DNA from: Deefgea piscis | GTDB taxonomy: Bacteria; Pseudomonadota; Gammaproteobacteria; Burkholderiales; Chitinibacteraceae | Assembly: GCF_013284055.1 (NCBI RefSeq) | Contig: NZ_CP054143.1 | Location: 2,728,001-2,792,000 of the forward strand | Direction: 5' to 3' | Length of the DNA: 64,000 bases | Shown here: positions 36,275 through 45,031 of the stretch, piece after piece | How positions within the stretch are numbered: the first letter of the stretch is position 1 | How the letters are laid out: every line of letters begins with the position of its first letter | Position numbers and translations under genes: made by a program | The notes under the pieces: generated by a model | The model's database searches: none | What the model saw: only the letters and a program-made list of their open reading frames with translations | What the model was told of the DNA's origin: nothing

Positions 36275-36739
36275 TTAAGATTTGCCGTGGGATGTGGTTT
36301 GAATGCGAACTTCAACTTGCTCTAGCTGCAAAGACAGTAGCCAGTCTTGGCGTTTTTGACTGCAAATTGGCAGCGCCGTTTCGGCTTGCCATTGATCTTG
36401 GCCGATGTCTTGCATTTTGTAGCGATTGCTGCCCATGTCCATATCTACCATTTGCCAATTTAAATACACCGATTTGGCAGGGCCAGTTAGTGTGAGGGTC
36501 ACTGGCTGGTCGGTACTCACTGGTGCGGCGCTTTTGATTTGGTAGCTTTGTTCGTTGATTTTAAACTGACAGCCTTGCTGCAAGTCTGGGCAAGAAATAT
36601 GGATAACTTGATCGACTTTTGCTTGTTGCCAGCCTTTAAATAAACCCATTTTATAAGCAAATAAACTGGCGCCCAGTAGTAGCGCAAGGATCAAAACGCT
36701 TTTTCTGGCCCATGGCTTATTGTTGAAAATGTTTTTCAT
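36275..36739 (-). CDS. Membrane-anchored YtkA/FixH-like beta-domain protein
   Basis: 154 residues from the ATG at 36739, which overlaps the Nudix-ThiE stop by 4 bp. A start at 36754 inside that gene is less likely. There is one N-terminal helix (about 13-31), then a periplasmic domain with ISCPDLQQGC (two Cys), MVDMDMGSNRYKMQDIGQDQW and LPICSQKRQDWLLSLQLE. The MDMG...G..W...LP.C....W pattern resembles YtkA/FixH-like copper-handling beta-sandwich domains, but I do not recognise a named family. Three cysteines and several methionines make metal binding plausible. The tight overlap with the Nudix-ThiE gene gives no clear functional link. Confidence 0.65.
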   Translation of the reverse strand: MKNIFNNKPWARKSVLILALLLGASLFAYKMGLFKGWQQAKVDQVIHISCPDLQQGCQFKINEQSYQIKSAAPVSTDQPVTLTLTGPAKSVYLNWQMVDMDMGSNRYKMQDIGQDQWQAETALPICSQKRQDWLLSLQLEQVEVRIQTTSHGKS

Positions 36740-37716
36740 GCTGTTTGACTCCATGCGGCGCGCAAGAGGGCTACGCCATGTCCGCCGTGTGCTTGGGCGG
36801 TGTTGAGGGTGGATAACGTTTGCCCGCCAATCGCAAATACGGGAAAGCACCAACCCAATTGCAATAATTGACTGAATTTTTCCCAGCCTAAAGGCGTTTG
36901 CCCCGGGTGGCTTTGCGTTGGCGCAATATGGCCTAAAAAGGCAAAGTCAACGCCAATGCGCGCTGCAGCTTCAAGATCACTCTGCTGATGCGTGGATGCG
37001 CTCACCCAATCGATGCCTCTGGGTCTAGCGTTCAGTTGGTTTAGTTGGCTGGCGGTAAAGTGAATGCCGTCGGCATTGATCGCTTGGGCCAAAGCCAAAT
37101 CACGATGCAAAATCAGCTTGCCGCCGTGGGGGCGAGCAATGCTTTGCACTGCGTGGGCGAGCTCTTGGTAATCACTGGCCGATAGCTGCGGCTCTCGTAA
37201 CAGTAAGCAAGTTGGACCCGCAGCCCATTTGGCACTGAGTTGCGCCATAAATGCTTCACGGCCTAATTCGGCCATATTGGAGATTTCAATCACTTCAGGT
37301 AAGGCCAAACCACGCAAGATTGGGCCGTTGGCTGGCAAGATGGGTGAAACATTCAATTGGCCTACACGTTGCCAGGCGAGCTCTTGTCCTTCGTGGCCGT
37401 GCAAAGCGCCGTTCCAGCCGCGCACTTTAAAAAATCGTAACTCCACATTGGCGTGCGGATAATTAAAGCGCTGTGTGAGCCACGGTGTGGCTGCTGTTAC
37501 GTCTATGCCCATTTCTTCTTGCAGCTCGCGGCATAAAGCGTCGTGCGCGGTTTCGCCGGCTTCAAGTTTGCCGCCTGGAAATTCCCAGTAATGCGCGTAA
37601 GGCTTACCAGCGGGGCGGCTTCCCATTAAAAACTGCCCTTGCGCGTTAATTAATACCCCTGCGGCAACGACGGTGGTTTTTTTCGGGTTAATGGGGTTTT
37701 GCTGGTCTGGCGGCAT
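36736..37716 (-). CDS. mutT: MutT-type Nudix hydrolase fused to a thiamine-phosphate-synthase-like domain
   Basis: 326 residues. The N-terminal about 135 residues are a MutT domain: VVAAGVLINAQGQFLMGSR, then a complete Nudix box GGKLEAGETAHDALCREL-QEEMGI at about 48-71. This hydrolyses 8-oxo-dGTP to keep it out of DNA. The C-terminal about 175 residues resemble ThiE/TenI (GIHFTASQLN, DWVSASTHQQSDLEAAARIGVDFAFLGHI, FPVFAIGGQ). This fusion is frequent in beta/gammaproteobacteria; the role of the ThiE-like half is not established. It precedes and overlaps the YtkA-like gene. Confidence 0.93.
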   Translation of the reverse strand: MPPDQQNPINPKKTTVVAAGVLINAQGQFLMGSRPAGKPYAHYWEFPGGKLEAGETAHDALCRELQEEMGIDVTAATPWLTQRFNYPHANVELRFFKVRGWNGALHGHEGQELAWQRVGQLNVSPILPANGPILRGLALPEVIEISNMAELGREAFMAQLSAKWAAGPTCLLLREPQLSASDYQELAHAVQSIARPHGGKLILHRDLALAQAINADGIHFTASQLNQLNARPRGIDWVSASTHQQSDLEAAARIGVDFAFLGHIAPTQSHPGQTPLGWEKFSQLLQLGWCFPVFAIGGQTLSTLNTAQAHGGHGVALLRAAWSQTA

Positions 37717-37743
37717 TGACGGACTCGGAAAAAAAGAAAAATG

Positions 37744-37776
37744 CCAGCCAAGCCGCCATGTCGGCGACTTGGCTGG
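37744..37776 (-). terminator. Terminator of argJ
   Basis: CCAGCCAAG pairs with CTTGGCTGG, with a further inner GCCG/CGGC stem, and the minus strand runs out as CATTTTTCTTTTTTTC. It lies 15 bp after the argJ stop. Confidence 0.85.
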
Positions 37777-37790
37777 GTCTGGCGGAGGTC

Positions 37791-39032
37791 TTAGCTGCGG
37801 TAGTCAGCGTTGATTTTGACGTAATCGTAAGAGAAATCGCAAGTCCATACCGTGGCGCGGTGCTCGCCGCGGTTAAGTTGGATATTAATGCTGATTTCAG
37901 CTTGATTCATCACGGCTTGGCCTTGGCTTTCTTGGTATTCAGGATTGCGTCCACCATGGATTGCCACTAATACGTCGTCAAGCCGCACTTCGATTTGGTC
38001 AACGTCTAAATCGCTAATGCCGGCGTAGCCAATCGCGGCCAAAATACGGCCTAGATTAGGGTCTGAAGCAAAAAACGCCGTTTTTACCAGTGGCGAGCGG
38101 CCAATGGCGTAGCCAACAGCTTTGCATTCAGCGTAGCTGGCGCCGCCTACCACGTTGATGGTGATAAATTTGGTGGCGCCTTCGCCGTCGCGCACAATCG
38201 CTTGCGCTAAAAAGTGCGAAACCTGCTCAATCGCCGCGCGCAAAGTGGCGTAGTCGCTGCTGCTGGCGTCGGTGATTTCAGTGTTGCCGGCCAGCGCTGT
38301 GGCAATGGCGATATAGCTGTCGTTGGTGCTGGTGTCGCCGTCAACGGTGATGCTATTAAATGAAGCATCGGTCGCGGCCAGCAGCATATCTTGTAATAAG
38401 GTTTGGCTAATGGCGGCGTCGGTAGCGACAAAACCGAGCATGGTGGCCATATTCGGGTGAATCATGCCCGAGCCTTTGGCAATGCCGGTTACGGTGACGG
38501 TTTTGCCGTCCAAAACGATTTGCGTGCTGGTTGCTTTGGGGGCGATATCGGTGGTCATAATCGCGTTCGCGGCCGGCGCCCAGTTGTTGGCCGATAAATT
38601 AGCTTTGGCGGCAGGCAAAACGGCGATGATTTTTTCTGATGGCAAGGGCTCTAAAATCACGCCGGTTGAAAAAGGCAGTACTTGTTCGGCTGTACAGCCC
38701 AATTCACTGGCGGTTGCGGCGCAAATTTGCTCGGCGCGGGCGAGGCCATCTAAACCAGTTCCGGCATTGGCATTGCCAGTATTGATCACCAGCGCACGAA
38801 TGGATTGGCCTGTAGCCAGATACTGCTGTAGATTTTTTTGGCAGATGCGAACTGGCGCAGCGCAAAAACGATTTAAGGTAAACACCCCCGCAACGCGGGC
38901 GCCATCAGCGATTTGGATTAAGGTGGTGTCTTGGCGGCCGACTTTTTTAATGCCTGCAGAGGCAATACCAATTTCAACCCCGGCAACCGGGAATAATAAA
39001 GCAGGATCGATGGGGGCGAGATTAACCGGCAT
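37791..39032 (-). CDS. argJ: Bifunctional glutamate N-acetyltransferase / amino-acid N-acetyltransferase ArgJ
   Basis: 413 residues from the ATG at 39032 ([10 protein letters not shown]), with GGAG 6 nt upstream; a longer reading lacks a ribosome site. ArgJ transfers the acetyl group from N-acetylornithine to glutamate in arginine synthesis. The autocleavage site A-T is in [13 protein letters not shown], creating alpha and beta chains with Thr as nucleophile. Other hallmarks are NTGNANAGTG near the N-terminus, [16 protein letters not shown], and the C-terminal [13 protein letters not shown]. The gene stands alone with a clear terminator. Confidence 0.97.
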   Translation of the reverse strand: MPVNLAPIDPALLFPVAGVEIGIASAGIKKVGRQDTTLIQIADGARVAGVFTLNRFCAAPVRICQKNLQQYLATGQSIRALVINTGNANAGTGLDGLARAEQICAATASELGCTAEQVLPFSTGVILEPLPSEKIIAVLPAAKANLSANNWAPAANAIMTTDIAPKATSTQIVLDGKTVTVTGIAKGSGMIHPNMATMLGFVATDAAISQTLLQDMLLAATDASFNSITVDGDTSTNDSYIAIATALAGNTEITDASSSDYATLRAAIEQVSHFLAQAIVRDGEGATKFITINVVGGASYAECKAVGYAIGRSPLVKTAFFASDPNLGRILAAIGYAGISDLDVDQIEVRLDDVLVAIHGGRNPEYQESQGQAVMNQAEISINIQLNRGEHRATVWTCDFSYDYVKINADYRS

Positions 39033-39185
39033 GCAAGGCTCCAAATGGTTGCAAATTTTAAAAAGTAAGCAGATTGTAACGTGATGCGCTTGAGCGACGA
39101 AAGGCTTTTGCTCGGTGCGATGCACGTGGATGGGTTAGTGGCTCAGCAAGCCTGCGACGATCTTTGCTAGTTGATCGCCGCTGAC

Positions 39186-39217
39186 TGTGCTGATTGTGCT
39201 GATTGTGCTGATTGTGA
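39186..39217. repeat. Short tandem repeat (9-bp unit)
   Basis: TGTGCTGAT is repeated in tandem three times, with a partial fourth, in the 290-bp gap between argJ and srkA. An apparent reading frame through it would encode repeated Ala-Asp-Cys but starts at TTG without a ribosome site. I regard it as a simple repeat. Confidence 0.75.
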
Positions 39218-39322
39218 AGTGCCTGACTTCAATCTGATTGTCGCAGATTCTGCGGCCTGCCGTGTTCGCGTTCAAAAACACCTTATTCATCGCTCAGAAC
39301 GCGGTGTTGTTGTGCAGCGTGA

Positions 39323-40369
39323 TTACATATCCCAATACGGCGGGTCGATTTCGTCGTCAATACGGATGTAGCCGGTAGACTCATTACTCCACAGTGGCGG
39401 CAAATGCATGATTTCAATTTGCTCGCGCAGCTCGGCAATGCGGTCTTGCCAATAGGTGGCGGTATTAAACCATGGGAACGCCGCTGGAAAGGCCGGATCA
39501 TCCCAGCGCCGAGCCAGCCATGCGCTGTAATGCATTAGGCGTAATGTTCGCAGCGCTTCAATTAAATACAGCTCGCGCCGATCAAACTCACAAAAATCTT
39601 CGTAGCCGGCCAAAATATCCGCCAGTTGATTTTGTTGCTCGTCTCGATCGCCAGACAGCAGCATCCATAAGTCTTGAATTGCTGGGCCGGTGCGGGCGTC
39701 GTCAAAGTCAACAAAATGCGGTCCAGCCGGGGTCCATAAAATATTGCTCGGGTGGCAGTCGCCGTGTAGGCGGATCAGTTGGATGTCGCCTGCGCGTTGA
39801 TAACATTCAGCGACGCCAGCGAGCGCCGCTTCTGCCACCGCTTGGTAGCTAGCGGCCAAATCCAGTGGAATGACTTTGTTGTTGATTAAATAATCGAGCG
39901 AATCTTGGCCAAAGGTTTGCGGTGTGAGTTGTGCGCGATGGGTAAAGGGACTGAGTTGGCCCACCGCGTGAATGCGGCCTAAAAATCGTCCAATCCATTC
40001 GCGCGTTTCGGCTTGATCGAGTTCAGGCGCGCGCCCACCGCGACGAGGGAAAACCGCAAAACGAAAGTCGCCAAAGCGATGCAGCGTTTGACCATTAAGT
40101 GTTAGCGGCGCAACCACCGGGATTTCGCGCTCGGCCAGTGCTTGCGTGAATTGGTGCTCTTCTAAGATCGCCGCGTCGCTCCAGCGCTCGGGGCGATAAA
40201 ATTTGGCAATCACTGGATCGCCATCGTCAATGCCGACTTGGTAAACGCGATTTTCATAACTATTGAGTGCGAGTAAATGCCCTGAGCAAGCAAGGCCTAG
40301 CGATTCAAGGGCGTCTAAGGTCAGATCGGGCGTGAGTGCGGAGTATGGGGCTGGTTTCATATCGGCCAT
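39323..40369 (-). CDS. srkA: Stress-response serine/threonine kinase SrkA (YihE/RdoA)
   Basis: About 348 residues from an ATG at 40369 (MADMKPAPYSAL); another ATG follows at 40360, and neither has a strong ribosome site. It is an APH-like protein kinase: NSYENRVYQVGIDDGDPVIAKFYRP (ATP-binding lysine), catalytic loop RLHGDCHPSNILW, metal-binding VDFDDARTGPAIQDLW. It is related to E. coli SrkA, which protects stressed cells from toxin-mediated death. In E. coli srkA sits before dsbA; here no dsbA is adjacent. Confidence 0.93.
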   Translation of the reverse strand: MADMKPAPYSALTPDLTLDALESLGLACSGHLLALNSYENRVYQVGIDDGDPVIAKFYRPERWSDAAILEEHQFTQALAEREIPVVAPLTLNGQTLHRFGDFRFAVFPRRGGRAPELDQAETREWIGRFLGRIHAVGQLSPFTHRAQLTPQTFGQDSLDYLINNKVIPLDLAASYQAVAEAALAGVAECYQRAGDIQLIRLHGDCHPSNILWTPAGPHFVDFDDARTGPAIQDLWMLLSGDRDEQQNQLADILAGYEDFCEFDRRELYLIEALRTLRLMHYSAWLARRWDDPAFPAAFPWFNTATYWQDRIAELREQIEIMHLPPLWSNESTGYIRIDDEIDPPYWDM

Positions 40370-40803
40370 TTTACGCCGTTTGCTGGCGGGCTTGGCGCTC
40401 AATTTGGCGGTTTTGGGGTTTTCTTGTTGTGCTTTTGATGTGTTTTTAAGCTGTTTGTAAATTGTTGCCAGTTTGTGCGCTTTGTCTGGTGCCGTTGTGA
40501 TGCGCTTATTGAAAGTGAACGAAGTGCTTTATGATCGATCTTTAAGCTTGAGTGATCTACTGAAGTAGAATACTGAGGGGGTTGATGACTGAAGTGCCGC
40601 GCACGAACACAAACCGCCGTCGTGGCATCAAGCAAAGCGCAATTCAATACGAAATGCTCTTATCCAGCCAAATGGGTTTGCTTTTCTCTGCGCCTCTGCG
40701 TCTCTGCGTTAAAAGGTTTTTGGCACCCTTGACGCTAAAAATAGCCATGTGATTCGTGTTAACGAGGTTTTGATGGGTTTATTTGATTTGGGGTGTCAGC
40801 GCT
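40370..40803. other. Intergenic region with a CTCTGCG-family repeat copy
   Basis: A divergent gap of over 400 bp between srkA and the ABC gene. A copy of the dispersed repeat is at 40681-40715 (CTTTTCTCTGCGCCTCTGCG, then TCTCTGCGTTAAAAGG), matching the inverted copy at 31678-31712. The rest is without recognisable genes; promoters for both neighbours must be here but none is clear. Confidence 0.6.
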
Positions 40804-42402
40804 ATGGTTAATTTGTTGACCGTGTCGAATTTATCGCTGCGATTTGCCGGTGCCAATCAGCCGGTGGTGCGTGAGGTGAATCTGCATTTAAACGCCGGTG
40901 AAAAATTAGCCTTGGTGGGTGAATCAGGCTCGGGGAAAAGCGTTTTGGCGCGCAGTCTATTGCGACTCGATCGTGAGGTGATTGCAGAAGGTGAGATTGA
41001 GTTTGCCGGTCAGTCTTTGCTGCCATTGCCAGAGGCGGCGTTGCGCTTAATTCGTGGTCGGCGTATTGCGATGATTTTTCAAGAGCCAATGACCGCGCTC
41101 AATCCCTTGCAAACCGTCTGCACGCAGATTGTGGAGGTGTTGGTGGGGTATAGCGCGGCGGCGGCGAGGGATAAAGCGCGTGAGCTATTACTGCGTACGG
41201 GTATTGTCGACGCGGCAGAGAAGCTCGATGCATTTCCGCATCAATTGTCGGGTGGGCAACGCCAGCGGGTGATGATTGCCATGGCGATTGCCACTGAGCC
41301 GGAGATTTTAATTGCTGACGAGCCAACAACGGCACTGGATGTGACGGTGCAAGCGCAAATTTTAGATTTGCTGAGCCAGTTGCAAGCCGAGCAAGGCATG
41401 GCGCTGTTGTTGATTTCGCATGATTTAAATTTGGTACGCCGGTTTGCCGATCGAGTGGCGGTGATGCAAGCTGGGCGTATTGTTGAAACCGCGCCGACGC
41501 AGCAATTGTTTGCGACGCCAGCGCATCCGTATACCCAGGCTTTATTGGCGGCGCGCCCGATACGCGTTGCGGCACCCTTGCCATTGCATTCTCCTTGCGT
41601 CTTGCAAGTGCGGCAATTGACGCATGCTTATCCAGCATCACGGTCATGGTTTCGCACGCAACTTAAAACGGTATTAGCCAAGCTCGATTTTGATTTGCAT
41701 CGCGGGCAAACTTTGGCGGTGGTTGGTGAATCAGGCAGTGGCAAAACGACGTTGGCCTTGTCTTTGCTGCGCTTACTGCGTGTGGGTCAAGGTGGCGGTA
41801 GTGTGCAGTTAACGTTGGATGGATCGCCTGCGCTGCAATTGAGTGCATTGCAGGGTAAGGCTTTGCGACAGGCGCGCCAGCATATTCAGATTGTTTTTCA
41901 AGATCCATTTGCCGCTTTGTCGCCACGCTTAACGATTTATGATCTGGTGGGTGAAGGTTTGTTGGTGCATCGCCCCGAATGCAGTGAGGCTGAGCGCCGT
42001 GAGCGGGTGATGGCCGTATTGGAAGAAGTCGGCTTAGGCAGTTCGGCCGATATGGACGGCATTTTGTCGCGCTACCCGCATGAGTTTTCTGGCGGGCAAA
42101 GGCAAAGAATTGCCATTGCGCGGGTGTTGATTATGCAGCCGCAAATTATTGTGCTTGATGAGCCGACATCGGCGCTGGATGCGACGGTGCAACGGCAAAT
42201 TTTGCAGTTATTAGTCGCTTTGCAGCTTAAATTTGGATTGAGTTTTCTGCTGATCAGTCATGATTTGGCGGTGGTGCGTGCGTTGGCACATCAGGTGTTG
42301 GTGCTCAAAAATGGTGAAGTGCTCGAAACCGGCGATGTTGAGCTGGTGCTGTCTAAACCACAGCATCCGTATACCCAGCAATTGTTGGCGGCGAGTCTTT
42401 GA
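40804..42402 (+). CDS. Fused double ATP-binding protein of a peptide-type ABC transporter (YejF-like)
   Basis: 532 residues from the ATG at 40804; a TTG at 40783 is the alternative. Two full ABC domains are joined. NBD1 has [11 protein letters not shown] near 36, [16 protein letters not shown] and [16 protein letters not shown]2 has [11 protein letters not shown] near 310, [15 protein letters not shown] and [13 protein letters not shown]. Each ends with the oligopeptide-transporter tail HPYTQ.LLAA. This is the YejF/DppDF-fused architecture, which powers import of peptides or microcin-C-like compounds. No permease or binding-protein genes are adjacent, so it must serve partners encoded elsewhere. 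Confidence 0.93.
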   Translation: MVNLLTVSNLSLRFAGANQPVVREVNLHLNAGEKLALVGESGSGKSVLARSLLRLDREVIAEGEIEFAGQSLLPLPEAALRLIRGRRIAMIFQEPMTALNPLQTVCTQIVEVLVGYSAAAARDKARELLLRTGIVDAAEKLDAFPHQLSGGQRQRVMIAMAIATEPEILIADEPTTALDVTVQAQILDLLSQLQAEQGMALLLISHDLNLVRRFADRVAVMQAGRIVETAPTQQLFATPAHPYTQALLAARPIRVAAPLPLHSPCVLQVRQLTHAYPASRSWFRTQLKTVLAKLDFDLHRGQTLAVVGESGSGKTTLALSLLRLLRVGQGGGSVQLTLDGSPALQLSALQGKALRQARQHIQIVFQDPFAALSPRLTIYDLVGEGLLVHRPECSEAERRERVMAVLEEVGLGSSADMDGILSRYPHEFSGGQRQRIAIARVLIMQPQIIVLDEPTSALDATVQRQILQLLVALQLKFGLSFLLISHDLAVVRALAHQVLVLKNGEVLETGDVELVLSKPQHPYTQQLLAASL

Positions 42403-42480
42403 TGGCGTGTGGTGAGGTAGGGAGGGCGAAACGATGCCAAGCGATACGCAGCGGTGGAATGCGCTGCGCTTATTCGCACC

Positions 42481-44226
42481 CTATGGCGTTTTCTCGCGCC
42501 GTGCATCGGTCTTACAGGCGTCGCTCCAGTATTTGAGCGCGGCGTGCAAGGTGGTAAAGATATGCGCTGCGCCAATTTTTTCGGTGATGTGATGGCGGTT
42601 TAAGTCGTCAATGAGGGCGCTGTCGCAACGGGCAAACAGCAGCGTGATGTTTTGTTGCTGCAGTTGATCATCTAATTGGCGTAGCGATTGGGCGGCTGAA
42701 TAGTCGATGTGCGTCATGGCGGAAGCGTCAATAATCAAGCACTGCACTGGCGTGGCGGCTTGGCTTATCAGTGAATGAATGTCGGCGCTAAAGCGGTGCT
42801 CGTTGGCATAAAATAAATCCGCACCAAAATGATAAATAATCAAACCCGCCTGCGTTGTTGCGCCCGGCTCAATGGCTTGTGTTACCAAATTGCCCTCCAT
42901 ATTGGCTTGCAAGATCGCGCAATGTGGGTTGTAGCTGTGGCTCACGTGATGCAGTAACGACAGGAGCGCGGCAAATAGCAGCCCTTGCTCAACGCCGACT
43001 AAGGCCACAGTCATTGCGGTAATGATCGCTAGTTTAAATTCCCCAGGGCTTTCTTGGTAAATGGCTTTGAGTGCTGACCCATGAATCATGCCGATGGCGA
43101 TGGTAAACACAATGGCCGCTAATACTGCGTGGGGCAGGTAAGCGAGCCAGTCAGTTAAAAACATCAAGGCGATGGCGACAATGCCGGCAAAGACAATTTG
43201 CGCTACTTGGCTTTGCGCGCCAGCTTGCACCGCCATTGCCGTTTGCGTAGGGCTACCATTGACGACAAAAGCCCCACTGACGGCGGCAGCGGCATTGGCG
43301 GCGGCAAGGCCTAAGATATTGGCGTTTTCATCTTCGGTCTCTTGAAATTGCAAAGCATAAATTCGCGCGGTGGCGGCGCTTTGCGCGATGATGATCACGG
43401 CGCACGAGAGCGCCAAGGGGATGAGCGTTAGCGTGCCATGCCAAGTCATGTCGGGCCAAGACAGTTGCGGTAAGCCACCAGGCACTGGGCCAATTAAGGC
43501 AATGCCCCAGTTGGCGATGGCGAGGTATTTTCCGGCCAAAATGCTGGTGAGTACGGCAATCATCGCGACGGGGAAGCGAGGGTTGATCTGCTTGCCGATT
43601 AAGATGGCAGCGATCACAGTGATGCCTAGACAGAGTGTGGGTAGGTTGATGCTGGGTAAATGAGTGATTGCGTAATCTAATTGCGACCAAGTGGTGTGGG
43701 TTTGATGAGTTTGATTGCGAATTCCTAAGAGCGGCGCCAGCATCGCGATGCTCACTTGCAAGCCAACGCCAGCTAAAAAGCCGGTTAAGATGGTTCTGGA
43801 TAAAAAATCGGCGACAAAGCCGAGTTTAAGCCAGCGTGCGATGAGCAAAATGCCAGCGGTGAGTAGCGCAACGATGGCGACTAAATTCATATACGCGGCA
43901 CTGGCGGGTGTGGCCATGCCGGATAAGCCGTTAGCAAAGATGGCGGCGGTGGCTGAATCGGCCGCAACCACTAAATGCCGTGAAGCGCCAAATAGGGCAA
44001 AGCCCAGTAAGGGGAGTAATACCGTGTAGAGCCCGGTCACAATGGGCGTGCCGGCAATACTGGTGTAGCCTAAAACTTGCGGGATATTGACTGAGGCGAG
44101 GGCGATGCCGGCTTTGGCGTCATTGATGACCCCTTGCTGTGTATTGGGTATCACTCCGCGCGCCAGCGGAATGTTTGGCCAGCGTCGATTGCGATAGTAC
44201 TTGAGTAAAGTTTGAGTGATGGTCAT
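42481..44226 (-). CDS. SulP-family anion transporter with STAS domain
   Basis: 581 residues. About 12-14 membrane helices include the SulP signatures AGIALASVNIPQVLGYTSIAGTP-type (split) and VVAADSATAAIFANG, plus NILGLAAANAAAAVSGAFVVNGSPTQTA-like segments. From about 440 a cytoplasmic STAS domain follows (IYHFGADLFYANEHRFSADI, CLIIDASAMTHIDYSAAQSL). SulP carriers move sulfate, bicarbonate or dicarboxylates; the substrate is not predictable. It is a single gene in a divergent/convergent setting. Confidence 0.92.
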   Translation of the reverse strand: MTITQTLLKYYRNRRWPNIPLARGVIPNTQQGVINDAKAGIALASVNIPQVLGYTSIAGTPIVTGLYTVLLPLLGFALFGASRHLVVAADSATAAIFANGLSGMATPASAAYMNLVAIVALLTAGILLIARWLKLGFVADFLSRTILTGFLAGVGLQVSIAMLAPLLGIRNQTHQTHTTWSQLDYAITHLPSINLPTLCLGITVIAAILIGKQINPRFPVAMIAVLTSILAGKYLAIANWGIALIGPVPGGLPQLSWPDMTWHGTLTLIPLALSCAVIIIAQSAATARIYALQFQETEDENANILGLAAANAAAAVSGAFVVNGSPTQTAMAVQAGAQSQVAQIVFAGIVAIALMFLTDWLAYLPHAVLAAIVFTIAIGMIHGSALKAIYQESPGEFKLAIITAMTVALVGVEQGLLFAALLSLLHHVSHSYNPHCAILQANMEGNLVTQAIEPGATTQAGLIIYHFGADLFYANEHRFSADIHSLISQAATPVQCLIIDASAMTHIDYSAAQSLRQLDDQLQQQNITLLFARCDSALIDDLNRHHITEKIGAAHIFTTLHAALKYWSDACKTDARREKTP

Positions 44227-44410
44227 TCGGGCTTAGAGGGCTTTGAGTGGTTGCTTGAATTCTACGCCGCAAATGCGCTTTCGCCTTGCTGTGTTGTAGA
44301 TTTATTAAATTGAAAGTAAGCTGGTGCTGTTGTTGGTCGTGAGCGGTGTTTGTTTTGCTATTCACTTAAATCGGCCGTACCTCATTGGGTTGCGGTTGTA
44401 GGAGTTCATC

Positions 44411-44566
44411 ATGGGTTTGACTATTTATCATTGGATTTTAATTGTCGCTTTTGTTGCCATTGTGATTTGGGTGTTTGGTAAAAAACAAAAAAAACGCTTT
44501 GAAGAAGACGCCAAGCTGCCTTTTGATAGCGAAAAAACCGATAACAAAGACAAGAACGTTGATTAA
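44411..44566 (+). CDS. Orphan CcoQ/FixQ-like small membrane protein
   Basis: 51 residues from the ATG at 44411, with GGAG 6 nt upstream, ending TAA at 44564-44566. It reads MGLTIYHWILIVAFVAIVIW, then VFGKKQKKRFEEDAKLPFDS and a charged tail KTDNKDKNVD. One membrane helix, a basic junction and the F-E-x-x-A-x-LPF motif are the classic CcoQ signature, fitting the family better than the operon copy at 15364-15531. It is monocistronic, about 29 kb from the cbb3 operon, between sulP and tRNA-Pro. It may be a paralogous small subunit exchanged under some condition, or an independent small protein. Confidence 0.75.
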   Translation: MGLTIYHWILIVAFVAIVIWVFGKKQKKRFEEDAKLPFDSEKTDNKDKNVD

Positions 44567-44708
44567 GTTGAGGCGCGGCGTCGAATGTTTGCTTCAGAAA
44601 CCCTTGCGGTGTTAGCTTGGGTGCTGAAGATTGTGTTTTTAAAGTGCTTTAAAAACAGTGATATATTGGTTTTTTCTGTTGTTTGTCGATATTTTTGTTT
44701 GATAGTGC

Positions 44709-44735
44709 TTGACCGTCGATCAAATGGTCTATAAT
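44709..44735 (+). promoter_or_regulatory. Promoter of tRNA-Pro
   Basis: A -35 TTGACC (44709-44714) and a perfect -10 TATAAT (44730-44735) are separated by 15 bp, slightly short. The -10 ends 14 bp before the mature tRNA 5' end. Confidence 0.65.
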
Positions 44736-44749
44736 ATTCGGGTCCTGTT

Positions 44750-44826
44750 CGGGGCGTAGCGCAGCCCGGTAGCGCACCTGGTTTGGGACCAGGTGGTCGT
44801 GAGTTCGAATCCCACCGCCCCGACCA
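44750..44826 (+). tRNA. tRNA-Pro (anticodon UGG)
   Basis: 77 nt including an encoded CCA. The acceptor CGGGGCG pairs with CGCCCCG, the D-arm is GCGC..GCGC, the anticodon stem CCTGG/CCAGG closes loop TTTGGGA with anticodon TGG (44784-44786), and the T-arm GTGAG-TTCGAAT-CCCAC is regular. It is transcribed alone from its own promoter. Confidence 0.98.
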
Positions 44827-45031
44827 GACTTCTTGCTTTGCCTCATCTCAGTTTCACCCCTGCATTACCAATCTAAATCTTAGTTCTCGTTGTAAATCCC
44901 TTAGAATGCTTGTAGTGCAATGGATTGATTTAAGCCGCTTAGCTTAATCGATTTGCGATGCGATTTTTAAGTTTTCGCGCTGCAAATGCCTTTGCCTTAT
45001 TGGCTTGCTTTCTATACCTATTGGATTTGCT

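Noticed and set aside
39171-39371. Frame with repeated Ala-Asp-Cys
   Set aside because: Created by a 9-bp simple repeat, starts with TTG and overlaps srkA on the other strand.
44649-44846. Minus-strand reading frame over tRNA-Pro containing GGIRTHDHLV
   Set aside because: It is the antisense of a proline tRNA, a well known artefact in annotation.
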